64,000 nucleotides of DNA from Sphingobacterium sp. N143 (GTDB lineage: Bacteria > Bacteroidota > Bacteroidia > Sphingobacteriales > Sphingobacteriaceae), in contig NZ_JACAIS010000006.1 of NCBI RefSeq assembly GCF_030325625.1, positions 124,001 through 188,000 on the forward strand. The letters run 5' to 3'. The position numbers were made by a program, and so were the translations under genes. Under the pieces are notes generated by a model. That model was not told the DNA's origin, did not search any database, and saw only the letters and a program-made list of their open reading frames with translations. Shown piece by piece: positions 9,935-18,987 of this stretch (position 1 is the first letter of the stretch; each line of letters opens with the position of its first letter).

Positions 9935-9966
9935 ATTGCATGTGGCATCATGATGCCACATGCAAT
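9935..9966. terminator. Perfect 32-bp palindrome between convergent genes
   Basis: A perfect inverted repeat with 16-base arms and no loop (9935-9950 with 9951-9966; core GGCATCATGATGCC). It lies between the converging ends of the HTCS gene (stop at 9768) and the MFS gene (stop at 9976). On the minus strand it is followed by CTTATTTTGATTT, a weak T-rich tail. The best reading is a bidirectional terminator, though the lack of a strong T-run leaves a protein-binding palindrome possible. Confidence 0.55.
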
Positions 9967-9975
9967 TCTTCAAAT

Positions 9976-11301
9976 CTATTGCTTGCTTTTGGGCACAAAA
10001 AATGCGGCCAAAAACATGAATACGCCTGCCAGCAATAAGCCATAGATCGATTGGCTCTGAAAGATGAATTTAATGATCATTCCACCAAAAAATCCACAGA
10101 CAATCTGCGGCAGTGTAATAAAAAAATTAAAGAGGCCCATATATACCCCCATTTTTGTTGGCGGTAAATGATCACTCAAGATGGCGTAGGGCATGGCCAA
10201 TATGCTGCCCCAGGCGATCCCAATACCGAGCATGGGTAAGATAAGTAATGTGGCATCTTTGATCAGAAACAGCGAAATCAGCGAAAGTCCCCCCACAATA
10301 AGTCCAAAAGCATGGGTTTTACCACGCCCATATCGTTTAGCGATCCTGGGGATAAATAATGCATAAATGGCCGAAACCCCATTATAAATCCCAAACAGCA
10401 CACCGACCCAATTGGCGGCCTCCATATAAAGATCCTGGCGGTTTCCAGCTTTTAGATAAAACACCGATTCCGCAATAGCCGGTGTCGTATATACCCACAT
10501 CATGAATAGGGCAAACCAGGAGAAAAACTGTACCCAGCCCAATTTCTTCATCACCAGCGGCATGACCTTGATATCCTTTACAATTGTACCAATCCCAAAA
10601 GTAGCAGTATTTTCTACGGTCTCCACGGTTTCTTCGGCAAATGATTTCAGTTCCGACGGACTATATTCCTTTGTTTTGAACACCGACCATAATACGGACA
10701 GCAGTAATACCAGTCCACCGACATAAAATGAATAAATTACATTCGTAGGTACATGCCCTGGCTCTGCAGTACCAGAAATCCCCAAATAGTTAGTTAGTAT
10801 ATAGGGCAACAACGACCCTACAACAGCCCCTATACCAATGAGAAAGGTCTGCACCGAAAAACCCAGACTACGTTGCGCACTGGGCAGATTATCTCCTATC
10901 AGTGCCCTAAAAGGTTCCATCGTTATATTGATGGATGCATCCATAAACATCAGCAGGCCTGCTCCGATCCAAAGTGGTGGGATCAACGCTGTCAACAGGG
11001 CTGCGTTGGGCATAAGCAGCAATGTCATTGTAGTAAGGAGGGCTCCCACTAAAATATAGGGCCGGCGACGTCCCAGCCGCGTCCAGGTCCGGTCACTATA
11101 GTGACCGATTATTGGCTGAACGATCATACCTGTTATTGGTGCTGCCAGCCAAAATAAAGATAGATGCTCCACATCCGCACCAAAAGTTTGAAGAATACGT
11201 GAAGCATTACCATTCTGTAAAGCAAAGCCCATTTGTATTCCTAAAAATCCAAAACTCATGTTAACGACCTGGCTTATACTTAATTGAGGTTTATTCCCCA
11301 T
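9976..11301 (-). CDS. MFS sugar transporter, SLC45/maltose-transporter-like
   Basis: A 441-residue inner-membrane permease with about 12 hydrophobic segments. The loop between helices 2 and 3 reads IGHYSDRTWTRLGRRRPYIL. This is an MFS motif-A variant with the RRRP sequence typical of SLC45-like and bacterial maltose/sucrose transporters. It is the last gene of the starch operon, directly after the GH65 maltose phosphorylase. The context therefore supports import of maltose or short maltodextrins from periplasm to cytoplasm to feed the phosphorylase. The exact substrate is inferred from neighbours rather than from binding residues. Confidence 0.88.
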   Translation of the reverse strand: MGNKPQLSISQVVNMSFGFLGIQMGFALQNGNASRILQTFGADVEHLSLFWLAAPITGMIVQPIIGHYSDRTWTRLGRRRPYILVGALLTTMTLLLMPNAALLTALIPPLWIGAGLLMFMDASINITMEPFRALIGDNLPSAQRSLGFSVQTFLIGIGAVVGSLLPYILTNYLGISGTAEPGHVPTNVIYSFYVGGLVLLLSVLWSVFKTKEYSPSELKSFAEETVETVENTATFGIGTIVKDIKVMPLVMKKLGWVQFFSWFALFMMWVYTTPAIAESVFYLKAGNRQDLYMEAANWVGVLFGIYNGVSAIYALFIPRIAKRYGRGKTHAFGLIVGGLSLISLFLIKDATLLILPMLGIGIAWGSILAMPYAILSDHLPPTKMGVYMGLFNFFITLPQIVCGFFGGMIIKFIFQSQSIYGLLLAGVFMFLAAFFVPKSKQ

Positions 11302-11353
11302 AATTAGCTATCAAAATTTAAGACAAAATACAATTTAATTACCATTTCAGCGA

Positions 11354-11384
11354 TTGCAAGTGCGGAAGTCCTCCACACTTGCAA
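11354..11384 (-). other. Intercistronic hairpin between GH65 and MFS genes
   Basis: TTGCAAGTG (11354-11362) pairs with CACTTGCAA (11376-11384) around a 13-base loop in the 91-base gap between the phosphorylase and transporter genes. No T-run follows on the minus strand. It may stabilise or attenuate the transcript before the last cistron. A second imperfect copy of the motif, GCAAATGCGGAACT against GCAAGTGCGGAAGT, overlaps it. Confidence 0.4.
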
Positions 11385-11392
11385 ATGCGGAA

Positions 11393-13702
11393 CTATCCTA
11401 CCTGAGACACCTCTTTTCGGCTCTGCGCAGCCAACGTAAATGCGTCAGTCGTCGTCTGTATATCAACAGCCGTATCGCTTATATTGTCGACTGTATATCC
11501 ATCGCCATGTACTTCGATCAATAGAATAGCACCGCGAAAGAGCACGCGGAACTTATACCCCTGCCATTCTGCTGGTAACATAGGATTTAAATATAGTTTT
11601 CCTTCTTTTACACGCATTCCGGCAAATCCTTCGACAATGGTCATCCAGGTACCTGCCATCGAGGTAATATGCAAGCCATCTTCAGTGTCGTTATTGTAAT
11701 CATCCAGATCCAGGCGCGATGTCCGTAAATAGAACTCATAAGCCTTGTCAGTTTTACCAAGCTTAGCCGCTAATATGGCGTGTACGCACGGAGAAAGCGA
11801 ACTTTCATGTACCGTAAGCGGTTCATAAAATTCGAAATGGCGCCGCAGGGTATCATCATCAAAGCATTCCTCAAGAAAATAAAAGCCCTGGAGCACATCC
11901 GCCTGTTTAATATAACAGGAACGTAAGATGCGATCCCAGCTCCATTTCTGATTGATAGGACGCTGTGAAGGATCCAGATCCTCAACTGCAATCAATTCTT
12001 TATCCAAGAAACCGTCCTGTTGCAAAAAGATCTGCCGCTTTTCATCATATGGGTAGTAAAGGTTATCGATGATATGTTGCCAGCTATTGCGTTCCTCACC
12101 GCTTACCCCTAGCCGGTCAAACAGTGCGTTAAACGATCCCGGTTGAGCATGCTCAGCATCTTTCAAGCAGTTCAGGGTATATTCCAAACACCAGGATGCA
12201 ATCCGGTTGGTGTACCAGTTGTTATTTACGTTGTTCTCATATTCGTTAGGTCCGGTTACACCCAACATGACATATTGCTGTTTATCCGTGCTCCAATTAA
12301 CGCGTTGGGTCCAGAACCTGCTGATGGCAACCAAAACATCCAATCCATGGGACCAGGTATAATCCGTGTCCCCGGTATAACGGGCGTAGTTGTAAATGGC
12401 AAAAGCAATGGCACCATTGCGGTGTATTTCCTCAAAAGTTATTTCCCATTCGTTGTGGCATTCTTCACCATTGATCGTCACCATCGGGAAGAGAGCCGCG
12501 CCATTGCTGAAGCCCAATTTTTCCGCATTTTCAATTGCTTTGCCCAATTGTTGATGGCGATACAACAAGAGATTTCGTGCAATCTCCGGCGATTGTGTAG
12601 CCAGGTAAAAAGGGATGCAATACGCCTCGGTATCCCAGTAGGTTACCCCTCCGTATTTCTCGCCCGTGAAACCTTTTGGCCCGATATTCAGTCGGGCATC
12701 CTCACCGGTATAGGTTTGGTTAAGCTGAAAGATATTGTAGCGGATGGCCTGCTGAGCAGCCACATCACCAAAGATCTCGATATCACTTTCAGCCCAGATT
12801 GCCTGCCAGGCTTTTGCCTGTTTTTCCTTCAATTGGTCAAACTGCAATGGGGCCAACTCCGCCAGGCGCGCTGTCGCAACTGCCTGCAAGTCTGCGGCCG
12901 CATGGTTTTCGGATGTTACGATCGCTACTCTTTTTTCAATGCAGAGTGTTTGCGATCTGGCTACTGTCGTGCGATACCGTTGGCCTACACAACCATTTTC
13001 CGAAATGCTATCCGCTGCGCTAATCATGCCATCCGCTCCTGTAACCCGCGTTTGGAGCTCCGCGCAGACTTCAAAGCCCGTTTTCTTTGTCCGTGAGCAG
13101 ACAAACAGGTTGTCTCCCCGTTCCCCCTGCGCCAAGGGCTCCCAAAACTTCTCATCGTAGTTGCTGTCCCTATTGACGACCTCTGCGTCCAAAAACGAAA
13201 TTAGCTCGATCGTAACGTCGGCTGTCAGTGCCTGGATAGTATATTGTAAGGATGCCGTTTCAGAAGCAAAAAGATGATACATACGACTGGCCTCCACCTT
13301 CACTTCTGTTCCGTTGGGCATCACTGCAACAAAACTACGCTGCAAAACGCCCCGTTGCATATCCAAGCGGCGTTCAAATGATTTTACCTTAACCTTTGCC
13401 AGATCCAGTGGTTGACCATTGATCATGATTGTCAGTCCGATCCAGTTGAAAGAGTTGATTACCTTGGCAAAATATTCGGGGTAACCGTTTTTCCACCAGC
13501 CCACACGGGTTTTATCTGGATAGTAAATACCTGCCAGATAAGAGCCCTGTAATGTTCTTCCACTAAACTGTTCTTCAAAATTGGCCCGTTGTCCCATGCG
13601 TCCATTACCAATGGAAAAAATACTTTCCGAAAATTCGTTATGATCAGGTCTAAACTCATCTTCTATAATTTGCCAAGGGTCATGCTTGATATATGTTTTC
13701 AT
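11393..13702 (-). CDS. GH65 maltose phosphorylase
   Basis: A 769-residue cytoplasmic enzyme that cleaves maltose with phosphate into beta-D-glucose-1-phosphate and glucose. It shows the GH65 N-terminal beta-sandwich (SIGNGRMGQRANFEE), the helical (alpha/alpha)6 catalytic barrel (YWDTEAYCIPFYL; VTGPNEYENNVNNNWYTN) and a C-terminal domain (SMAGTWMTIVEGFAGMRV). The glutamate of GPNEYE is residue 487 and is the expected general acid. Phosphorolysis rather than hydrolysis is supported by the beta-phosphoglucomutase gene located 20 bases upstream, which uses exactly this product. Kojibiose or trehalose phosphorylase are family alternatives, but the surrounding starch genes favour maltose. There is no signal peptide, consistent with cytoplasmic action. 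Confidence 0.93.
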   Translation of the reverse strand: MKTYIKHDPWQIIEDEFRPDHNEFSESIFSIGNGRMGQRANFEEQFSGRTLQGSYLAGIYYPDKTRVGWWKNGYPEYFAKVINSFNWIGLTIMINGQPLDLAKVKVKSFERRLDMQRGVLQRSFVAVMPNGTEVKVEASRMYHLFASETASLQYTIQALTADVTIELISFLDAEVVNRDSNYDEKFWEPLAQGERGDNLFVCSRTKKTGFEVCAELQTRVTGADGMISAADSISENGCVGQRYRTTVARSQTLCIEKRVAIVTSENHAAADLQAVATARLAELAPLQFDQLKEKQAKAWQAIWAESDIEIFGDVAAQQAIRYNIFQLNQTYTGEDARLNIGPKGFTGEKYGGVTYWDTEAYCIPFYLATQSPEIARNLLLYRHQQLGKAIENAEKLGFSNGAALFPMVTINGEECHNEWEITFEEIHRNGAIAFAIYNYARYTGDTDYTWSHGLDVLVAISRFWTQRVNWSTDKQQYVMLGVTGPNEYENNVNNNWYTNRIASWCLEYTLNCLKDAEHAQPGSFNALFDRLGVSGEERNSWQHIIDNLYYPYDEKRQIFLQQDGFLDKELIAVEDLDPSQRPINQKWSWDRILRSCYIKQADVLQGFYFLEECFDDDTLRRHFEFYEPLTVHESSLSPCVHAILAAKLGKTDKAYEFYLRTSRLDLDDYNNDTEDGLHITSMAGTWMTIVEGFAGMRVKEGKLYLNPMLPAEWQGYKFRVLFRGAILLIEVHGDGYTVDNISDTAVDIQTTTDAFTLAAQSRKEVSQVG

Positions 13703-13722
13703 TTGTTAATTGCTACTATAAT

Positions 13723-14370
13723 TTAAAATTTATCGACTAATACACCTAAATTGGCCACGATGTCATCCGCTCCTTTTAAGTTATCGGCCTCTCCAACACC
13801 AATAACCTGCATATTGGCAGCCTTAGCAGCATCAATGCCGGCTTGGGCATCTTCAAGTACCAGACAAAACGAAGGTGCCACCCCCAAAGCCGCTGCTCCT
13901 TTAAGGAATACTTCAGGATCCGGCTTAGAAGCCTGTACCACATTTCCATCGATCAATGCATCAAAATAATCCACGATCCCAGTTTTCTGAAGGATGTTCA
14001 ATGCATTTTTGCTGGCCGATCCCAATGCGATCAAAATATGCTTTTCGCGAAGCTTATTGAGCAGGTCGAGGCTGCCCGGAAGCAGCTGCCCAGGGTTGAG
14101 CTGTTCGATCAGATCAAGATACCATTGGTTTTTCTGCTGCAACAACGCTGCTTTCTCCTGCTCGGATTTCTCCAGTCCTGCCCACTTCAGAATAAGTTCA
14201 AGTGATTCAACACGGCTCACGCCTTTCAGTTGCTCATTATCCGCCACAGAGAAGGAATAGCCCAGACTCGTAGCCAGTCTATGCCAGGCTTGAAAGTGGT
14301 AGATTGCCGTATCCACCAACACACCGTCCAAATCAAATATTACGGCTTTTACAGTAGTATAATTAATCAT
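13723..14370 (-). CDS. pgmB: Beta-phosphoglucomutase
   Basis: A 215-residue HAD-superfamily mutase that converts beta-D-glucose-1-phosphate to glucose-6-phosphate. The N-terminal motif AVIFDLDGVLVDTAIYHFQA gives the nucleophile Asp13 and general acid/base Asp15. LGSASKN and the LEDAQAGIDAAKAA loop supply the remaining HAD motifs. The length is usual for the family. It sits between the SusA-like amylase and the GH65 phosphorylase, with gaps of 32 and 20 bases. It therefore links maltose phosphorolysis to glycolysis in the same operon. Confidence 0.95.
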   Translation of the reverse strand: MINYTTVKAVIFDLDGVLVDTAIYHFQAWHRLATSLGYSFSVADNEQLKGVSRVESLELILKWAGLEKSEQEKAALLQQKNQWYLDLIEQLNPGQLLPGSLDLLNKLREKHILIALGSASKNALNILQKTGIVDYFDALIDGNVVQASKPDPEVFLKGAAALGVAPSFCLVLEDAQAGIDAAKAANMQVIGVGEADNLKGADDIVANLGVLVDKF

Positions 14371-14402
14371 TGAAAAAATGAAATTTAAAATATCGCGTTG
14401 TA

Positions 14403-16271
14403 TTAAAATTTTAGGTCAAGTACTTTCGTCTCGTAAGCCGCCAGTTTGATTTTATGATCAGTTGGTTTCAGTGCCTGCTGACTGATAACGTCTACATAAC
14501 CTGTTGCTTTTGCGTTCCGTTCAGCAAAGCGGTCGAGCTTCACTTCCTTTTCCTGATCGTTGCAGTTCATCATCACCATTACAGTTTGCTGCTCATTGTA
14601 GCGGAAATAAACATATACGCCATCCTCCGGCACATACTGCATCGTTTTTCCCGATTGAAGGACAGGATGCTGCTTACGGTAGTTGGCCAGGGTACGTACA
14701 AAAGACCACATCTCCTGCTCGGCTTCTGTCCGGCCGGCTACGGTAAATTTGTCCTTCTTGTCGCCGGCAAAACCACCCTGAAAATCTTCGCGCAACAGAC
14801 CATCCGGATTGGAAAAGTTCTTCATCAGGATTTCGGCTCCATAGTACAATTGGGGGATCCCCCTTGTCGTCAGCAGCCAGGCCATTGCCGATTTATATTT
14901 TTGTACATTTTCGCCTATGACCGAGAAAAAGCGATCCTTATCGTGATTGTCCAAAAAGATAACATTCTGTTCCGGTTGTGGATATTGGTAGTCTGAGGCC
15001 AACGTGCTGTAAAGTTTATTTGCTCCCACTGTCCATTCGCTCTTTTGATTGAGCGCATCCCCAATCGCATAATTCAGCTGAAAATCCGTTACCCCCATCA
15101 GCTTCGAATCGACCTCCTGCCCCACACGCTTCCCGCCTAGGAAATAAGCTTGGTTGGCAACACCCTGCACCCAGGTTTCACCAAAAAAAGTAAAGTTTGG
15201 ATACTCATTTTGAATGCGGTCGGTCCATTTTCCCATAAAATCCAGATCATTGTAAGGGTAGGTATCAATACGAAATCCGTCGATGGCTGCCGTTTCTATC
15301 CACCAGATATGACTTTGTGTCAAATAGTTTTGCACATACGGGTTCTGTTGGTTCATATCAGGCATCGTCGGCACAAACCAGCCTTTGACCATTTTCTTTT
15401 TATCCGCTGCGGAGGCATAAGGATCGAACACAGTCTGATCCTTATAAGAGGTTTGGGTATATTCCGGCCATTCGTTGAGCCAGTCTGCCATCGGCTTATC
15501 CTTCACCGTCCAGTGATAACTGCCGATATGATTGGGCACCACGTCAAAAATCAGTTTCATCTGGCGTTTATGCAGTTGCTCACCCAATTGGACATAGGTA
15601 TCATTGCTTCCAAAACGCGGGTCAATATGATAGGTTTCGGTATTTGCATAACCATGATAGGAAGCCAAGGGCATATCGTTGGTCAATACGGGTGTCATCC
15701 AGACCGAGGTCACCCCCAGATCCTGGAGATAATCCAGTTTACCGATCACTCCTTCCAAGTCGCCACCGTGGCGTAAATACATGGAATCCCGGTTCAAGCT
15801 CATATCCAGCATACCCTTCACCTGATCATTTGCCTTATTGCCATTCGCAAAACGGTCGGGCATAATCAGGTATATCAAGTCTTTGCTGGTCACTCCTTGT
15901 GCTTTGACAGCCTGGTTTCGCTGTTTTAGTTCGTAGCGATAGGTCAGTTTCTTCTTTCCCTGACTAAAGGTAAAGGTAGACCAGCCCGGTTGAGCAGACG
16001 CTGTTATCTTAACATCCAAAAACAGGTAATTAGGGTTTTCTGTCCGGTTTACCCGAAGGAGTTCAATGCCTTTGTCGTCAACCTGTACCTCACTTTTCCC
16101 GATCTGCGGGCCATAGACGACAAGCTGCAAGGCTGGGTTTTCCATGCCTACCCACCAGTTCAAAGGTTCTACCCGCTGAATGGATTGCCCCTTTAAGGGG
16201 CTCCATCCAAGCGCTGTTAGTGCCACAATTCCTGTGGTAAGTCGTATCGTTGTTTTTAATATGGTCGGCAT
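14403..16271 (-). CDS. GH13 periplasmic neopullulanase/cyclomaltodextrinase, SusA-like
   Basis: A 622-residue alpha-amylase-family enzyme with a signal peptide (ending near WSPLKGQ, about residue 30) but no lipobox, so it is predicted to be periplasmic. An N-terminal cyclomaltodextrinase-type beta-domain (about 30-130, VEPLNWWVGMENPALQL) precedes the (beta/alpha)8 barrel. Catalytic residues are readable as Asp336 in DGFRIDTYPY, Glu365 in FFGETWVQG and Asp444 in FLDNHDKDRF. A C-terminal beta-domain follows. It should trim imported maltodextrins to maltose and glucose. Its start codon overlaps the stop of the upstream susE-like gene by one base (TAATG), suggesting translational coupling. Confidence 0.93.
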   Translation of the reverse strand: MPTILKTTIRLTTGIVALTALGWSPLKGQSIQRVEPLNWWVGMENPALQLVVYGPQIGKSEVQVDDKGIELLRVNRTENPNYLFLDVKITASAQPGWSTFTFSQGKKKLTYRYELKQRNQAVKAQGVTSKDLIYLIMPDRFANGNKANDQVKGMLDMSLNRDSMYLRHGGDLEGVIGKLDYLQDLGVTSVWMTPVLTNDMPLASYHGYANTETYHIDPRFGSNDTYVQLGEQLHKRQMKLIFDVVPNHIGSYHWTVKDKPMADWLNEWPEYTQTSYKDQTVFDPYASAADKKKMVKGWFVPTMPDMNQQNPYVQNYLTQSHIWWIETAAIDGFRIDTYPYNDLDFMGKWTDRIQNEYPNFTFFGETWVQGVANQAYFLGGKRVGQEVDSKLMGVTDFQLNYAIGDALNQKSEWTVGANKLYSTLASDYQYPQPEQNVIFLDNHDKDRFFSVIGENVQKYKSAMAWLLTTRGIPQLYYGAEILMKNFSNPDGLLREDFQGGFAGDKKDKFTVAGRTEAEQEMWSFVRTLANYRKQHPVLQSGKTMQYVPEDGVYVYFRYNEQQTVMVMMNCNDQEKEVKLDRFAERNAKATGYVDVISQQALKPTDHKIKLAAYETKVLDLKF

Positions 16272-17290
16272 TATTTCTTGGTTAAAGTGTATGTATTCGC
16301 ATTGAGGTCAAAGACAATGTCGTAAATACCGGCTTTGGCAACGGCAATATTGTCACCACCGGCCACCAACGTTCCATTGGCACCGCCGAAGTTTGTTCCC
16401 CAGTCGTGATTCTTACGGAACTTGATTTCTCCCGCCACCAGAGTAACGGTTAACTTCCACAGCTGGTTGGCATTGTCGTATTTCATGTCGGTATCTGCAT
16501 CCCATCCTTTTGGTGTAGCACTTCCGATGACACCCCAGCTATGATCTTTGAATGTAATGGTATTGGCTGTAGTATTGACTTCAATTTCGAGGTTTCCTGC
16601 GCGTGGTGCTTTGATGTTATCGCCGCTGTTGTAGGCAATTTTACCGGGTGCTGTCTGTCCATAGGAATTTGCCCAATTGCGTTCCGTGGTCAGCTTAAAC
16701 TCCGAATTTGCTTCCGGATAAGCAATGATTCCAGTGTAAATCCCATTACTTGTCGGTGATACGAGCGATTCTGCGGTGACCGGATCCCAGCCCTGGTAGG
16801 CTCCCGGTACATACAAATAGCTGGTCGATGCGTAAGGACTAGCTTTTAAACCACTGAGCGCGGAGAAAACAGCAGCGATCTTACTGCTGATACTGGACTT
16901 TAAGCGTACATCAAAATCCGATGCTTCGCCGGTAGGCACACCTAAGGATAACAGGTAGCTATTCAGTTCATACCCTGTGAATCCCATGGCACTGCGTCCA
17001 TTAGGCAGCACAACCTCTTTTACTGTTTTAAAATTATCCCCCTTGCGCCCAAACTGGATCACATTTGTTACCGCAGCCTGATATCCAAAGTCCGGTTGCA
17101 CCAGACTCAGGCGCAATACCGTATCATTGGCTGTGGCTTTTGACAAGATCAAACTGCTTTTATCCAAGCTCAGTGTGGCGGCTTTCACCGCATCTGCCGG
17201 ATGTAGCCGGGCCTGTGTTTCGTCTTTTTTACAACTTTGGAAAGCCGCCAACAATAGCAGCGCGATTCCGATATAGTGTATTATTTTCAT
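16271..17290 (-). CDS. SusE-like starch-binding outer-membrane lipoprotein
   Basis: A 339-residue lipoprotein. I chose the start at 17290 because it yields MKIIHYIGIALLLLAAFQSC with lipobox Cys20; a start 18 codons upstream adds a charged stretch before it. The N-terminal part resembles the SusE domain (LSLDKSSLILSK, about 35-140). Two similar beta-sandwich modules of the SusE/SusF carbohydrate-binding kind follow (about 150-245 and 250-339), each with aromatic and lysine residues near KLTTERNWANSYG and KFRKNHDWGTNFGG. It should hold starch chains at the cell surface. Position after susD and before the susA-like gene matches the Bacteroides sus order. There is no separate susF. Confidence 0.88.
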   Translation of the reverse strand: MKIIHYIGIALLLLAAFQSCKKDETQARLHPADAVKAATLSLDKSSLILSKATANDTVLRLSLVQPDFGYQAAVTNVIQFGRKGDNFKTVKEVVLPNGRSAMGFTGYELNSYLLSLGVPTGEASDFDVRLKSSISSKIAAVFSALSGLKASPYASTSYLYVPGAYQGWDPVTAESLVSPTSNGIYTGIIAYPEANSEFKLTTERNWANSYGQTAPGKIAYNSGDNIKAPRAGNLEIEVNTTANTITFKDHSWGVIGSATPKGWDADTDMKYDNANQLWKLTVTLVAGEIKFRKNHDWGTNFGGANGTLVAGGDNIAVAKAGIYDIVFDLNANTYTLTKK

Positions 17291-17351
17291 GTATACATCT
17301 TTTTCTGCTTCCATCTGAAGATGGAATATGGGTTTATCATTCAATATGCGA

Positions 17352-18947
17352 TTAATTATAGCCTGGATTCTGCACCAGGTTCGGATTCGCGATCAGATCC
17401 GCGGCCGGAATCGGGAACAAGGCGCGGTAACTCGGTACAGCTTGCCCTGCCAACACCCCACCCTTAAATGGCCAGAGATAATTATCGCCCGTGAATTTGC
17501 CATAACGGATTAAATCTGAGCGCCGAAATCCCTCCCAATACAGCTCTTTTACGCGCTCATTCAGCACATCGTCCAGCGAGAGGTTAGTCAGGTTTCCACT
17601 GGTATTGCCATAAGCTCGTGTACGCAATTTATTGACATAATCCAATGCTTTGGCGACTGTTCCGCCCGAGCCACCACGTAGTGTCGCCTCGGCATAGATC
17701 AGGTGCATTTCTGCCAGACGGATCAACGGAAAATCAACGGAAGCAACAAAACCCTCGGCGGCGGTAGGTGCAGTCTTGCCATCTTTATTCATGTTACGAA
17801 ATTTGGTTACTGCCAACCCTTGCTTATACACCGCAATATCTTCGATCTTCACACTCGAATTCAAGTGAAAAAGAGCGCGTTTGTCTGTGGCTCCTGAGTA
17901 GTCACCAAAGATCGTCGCGATGTTGTCACGTACCCTATTTCCAGCCCAGCCACCACCAGGAACACCAAAAGAAGTTGGATTCATGGAGGCATCAATAGCC
18001 GCATTGATCAGGTAAGTCGTTCCGCCTTTACTTTGGGTCTTTGTACCATCATAAGGTAAATAGAAGATAAATTCTGGATTGTTCACATCGTTATCGGCAT
18101 TGAAAAGCTGACTGTAATTTGTTCCCAAATTATAGCCTGAGTTTAATACCTTTTCCGAATAGCTGATCGCCTCGGTATATTTTTTATTGCCGGCACCCAG
18201 ATAGACTTCAGCATTGAGATAAAGTCTGGCCAATAGCCCCCAGGCTGCCACCTCATCTATCCGGCCATAGACATTCTGCCGCGAACCTTTCAGCTGGCCA
18301 GCTACGTCCAGTAGTTCTTTTTCCACATACGCAAAAAGTTCGGGTCTTTTGATCTGTGGCGGCGGTACCTTCCCCACAGCAGTTTCTTCGGTCACGAAGG
18401 GTGGATTGCCAAAAAGGTCCAACAGCACCCAATAATTATAGGCACGCAGGAACCGCGCTTCGGCTCTATAATAAGCGATTTCCGCTTTATCAGTGTCGGA
18501 TAGGCCACGCTCGCTTAATTTTGCGTCCGTACTCTCGCGCAGAAATTCATTGACTAAGGTAGCGCTGTAGATACAGCGTGTGTAGAGACCACGCAACATA
18601 GGGTTGCTATCGTCAAAATTCAGATAATCCAGCCCACTGATCCCGGGATCATTCAGCCAGGCACAGGCAGCCTCGTCCGTTGTCAGTTCCTGCGCATTCC
18701 AAAAAAGGCGTAAAAAATCAGAAGTACCCGGATCCAGCCCGCCCAGATCAGAATTATTGGGTCCGGATGTACTTGGCATGGTTAGGCTGCCGTACAGTCG
18801 GGCAAAGGCCATGGTATACCCTTTAAAATCTTTGTAAGCCACATCAGCGGTCACGTCATTGGTCGGCTTCAGGTCCAGATCCTTATGGCAGCCGGATAAA
18901 GTGAGTGCCAATAGACAAGCCGATATATAGTTCGTTAGTTTTTTCAT
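17352..18947 (-). CDS. SusD family starch-binding lipoprotein (pair 2, sus locus)
   Basis: A 531-residue surface lipoprotein with signal MKKLTNYISACLLALTLSGC (lipobox Cys20). I preferred this start over an ATG seven codons upstream because it fits the signal length. Family features are EARFLRAYNYWVLLDLFGNP, PLIRLAEMHLIYAEATLRGG, ELYWEGFRRSDLIRYGKF and the C-terminal NPNLVQNPGYN. It is cotranscribed with the preceding susC (gap 40 bases) and followed by the susE-like gene (gap 61 bases). In this operon its ligand is almost certainly an alpha-1,4-glucan. Confidence 0.95.
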   Translation of the reverse strand: MKKLTNYISACLLALTLSGCHKDLDLKPTNDVTADVAYKDFKGYTMAFARLYGSLTMPSTSGPNNSDLGGLDPGTSDFLRLFWNAQELTTDEAACAWLNDPGISGLDYLNFDDSNPMLRGLYTRCIYSATLVNEFLRESTDAKLSERGLSDTDKAEIAYYRAEARFLRAYNYWVLLDLFGNPPFVTEETAVGKVPPPQIKRPELFAYVEKELLDVAGQLKGSRQNVYGRIDEVAAWGLLARLYLNAEVYLGAGNKKYTEAISYSEKVLNSGYNLGTNYSQLFNADNDVNNPEFIFYLPYDGTKTQSKGGTTYLINAAIDASMNPTSFGVPGGGWAGNRVRDNIATIFGDYSGATDKRALFHLNSSVKIEDIAVYKQGLAVTKFRNMNKDGKTAPTAAEGFVASVDFPLIRLAEMHLIYAEATLRGGSGGTVAKALDYVNKLRTRAYGNTSGNLTNLSLDDVLNERVKELYWEGFRRSDLIRYGKFTGDNYLWPFKGGVLAGQAVPSYRALFPIPAADLIANPNLVQNPGYN

Positions 18948-18987
18948 TTTTATTCGCGTTAAATACAATGTTTACACATTCACTTTT

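Noticed and set aside
12143..13096. Long plus-strand open frame (317 codons) inside the GH65 gene
   Set aside because: It is antisense to a well-conserved enzyme and its translation has no family features; it is a codon-bias shadow. The same applies to the long plus-strand frames at 26363-27319, 27675-28598, 34800-35693 and 36858-37643.
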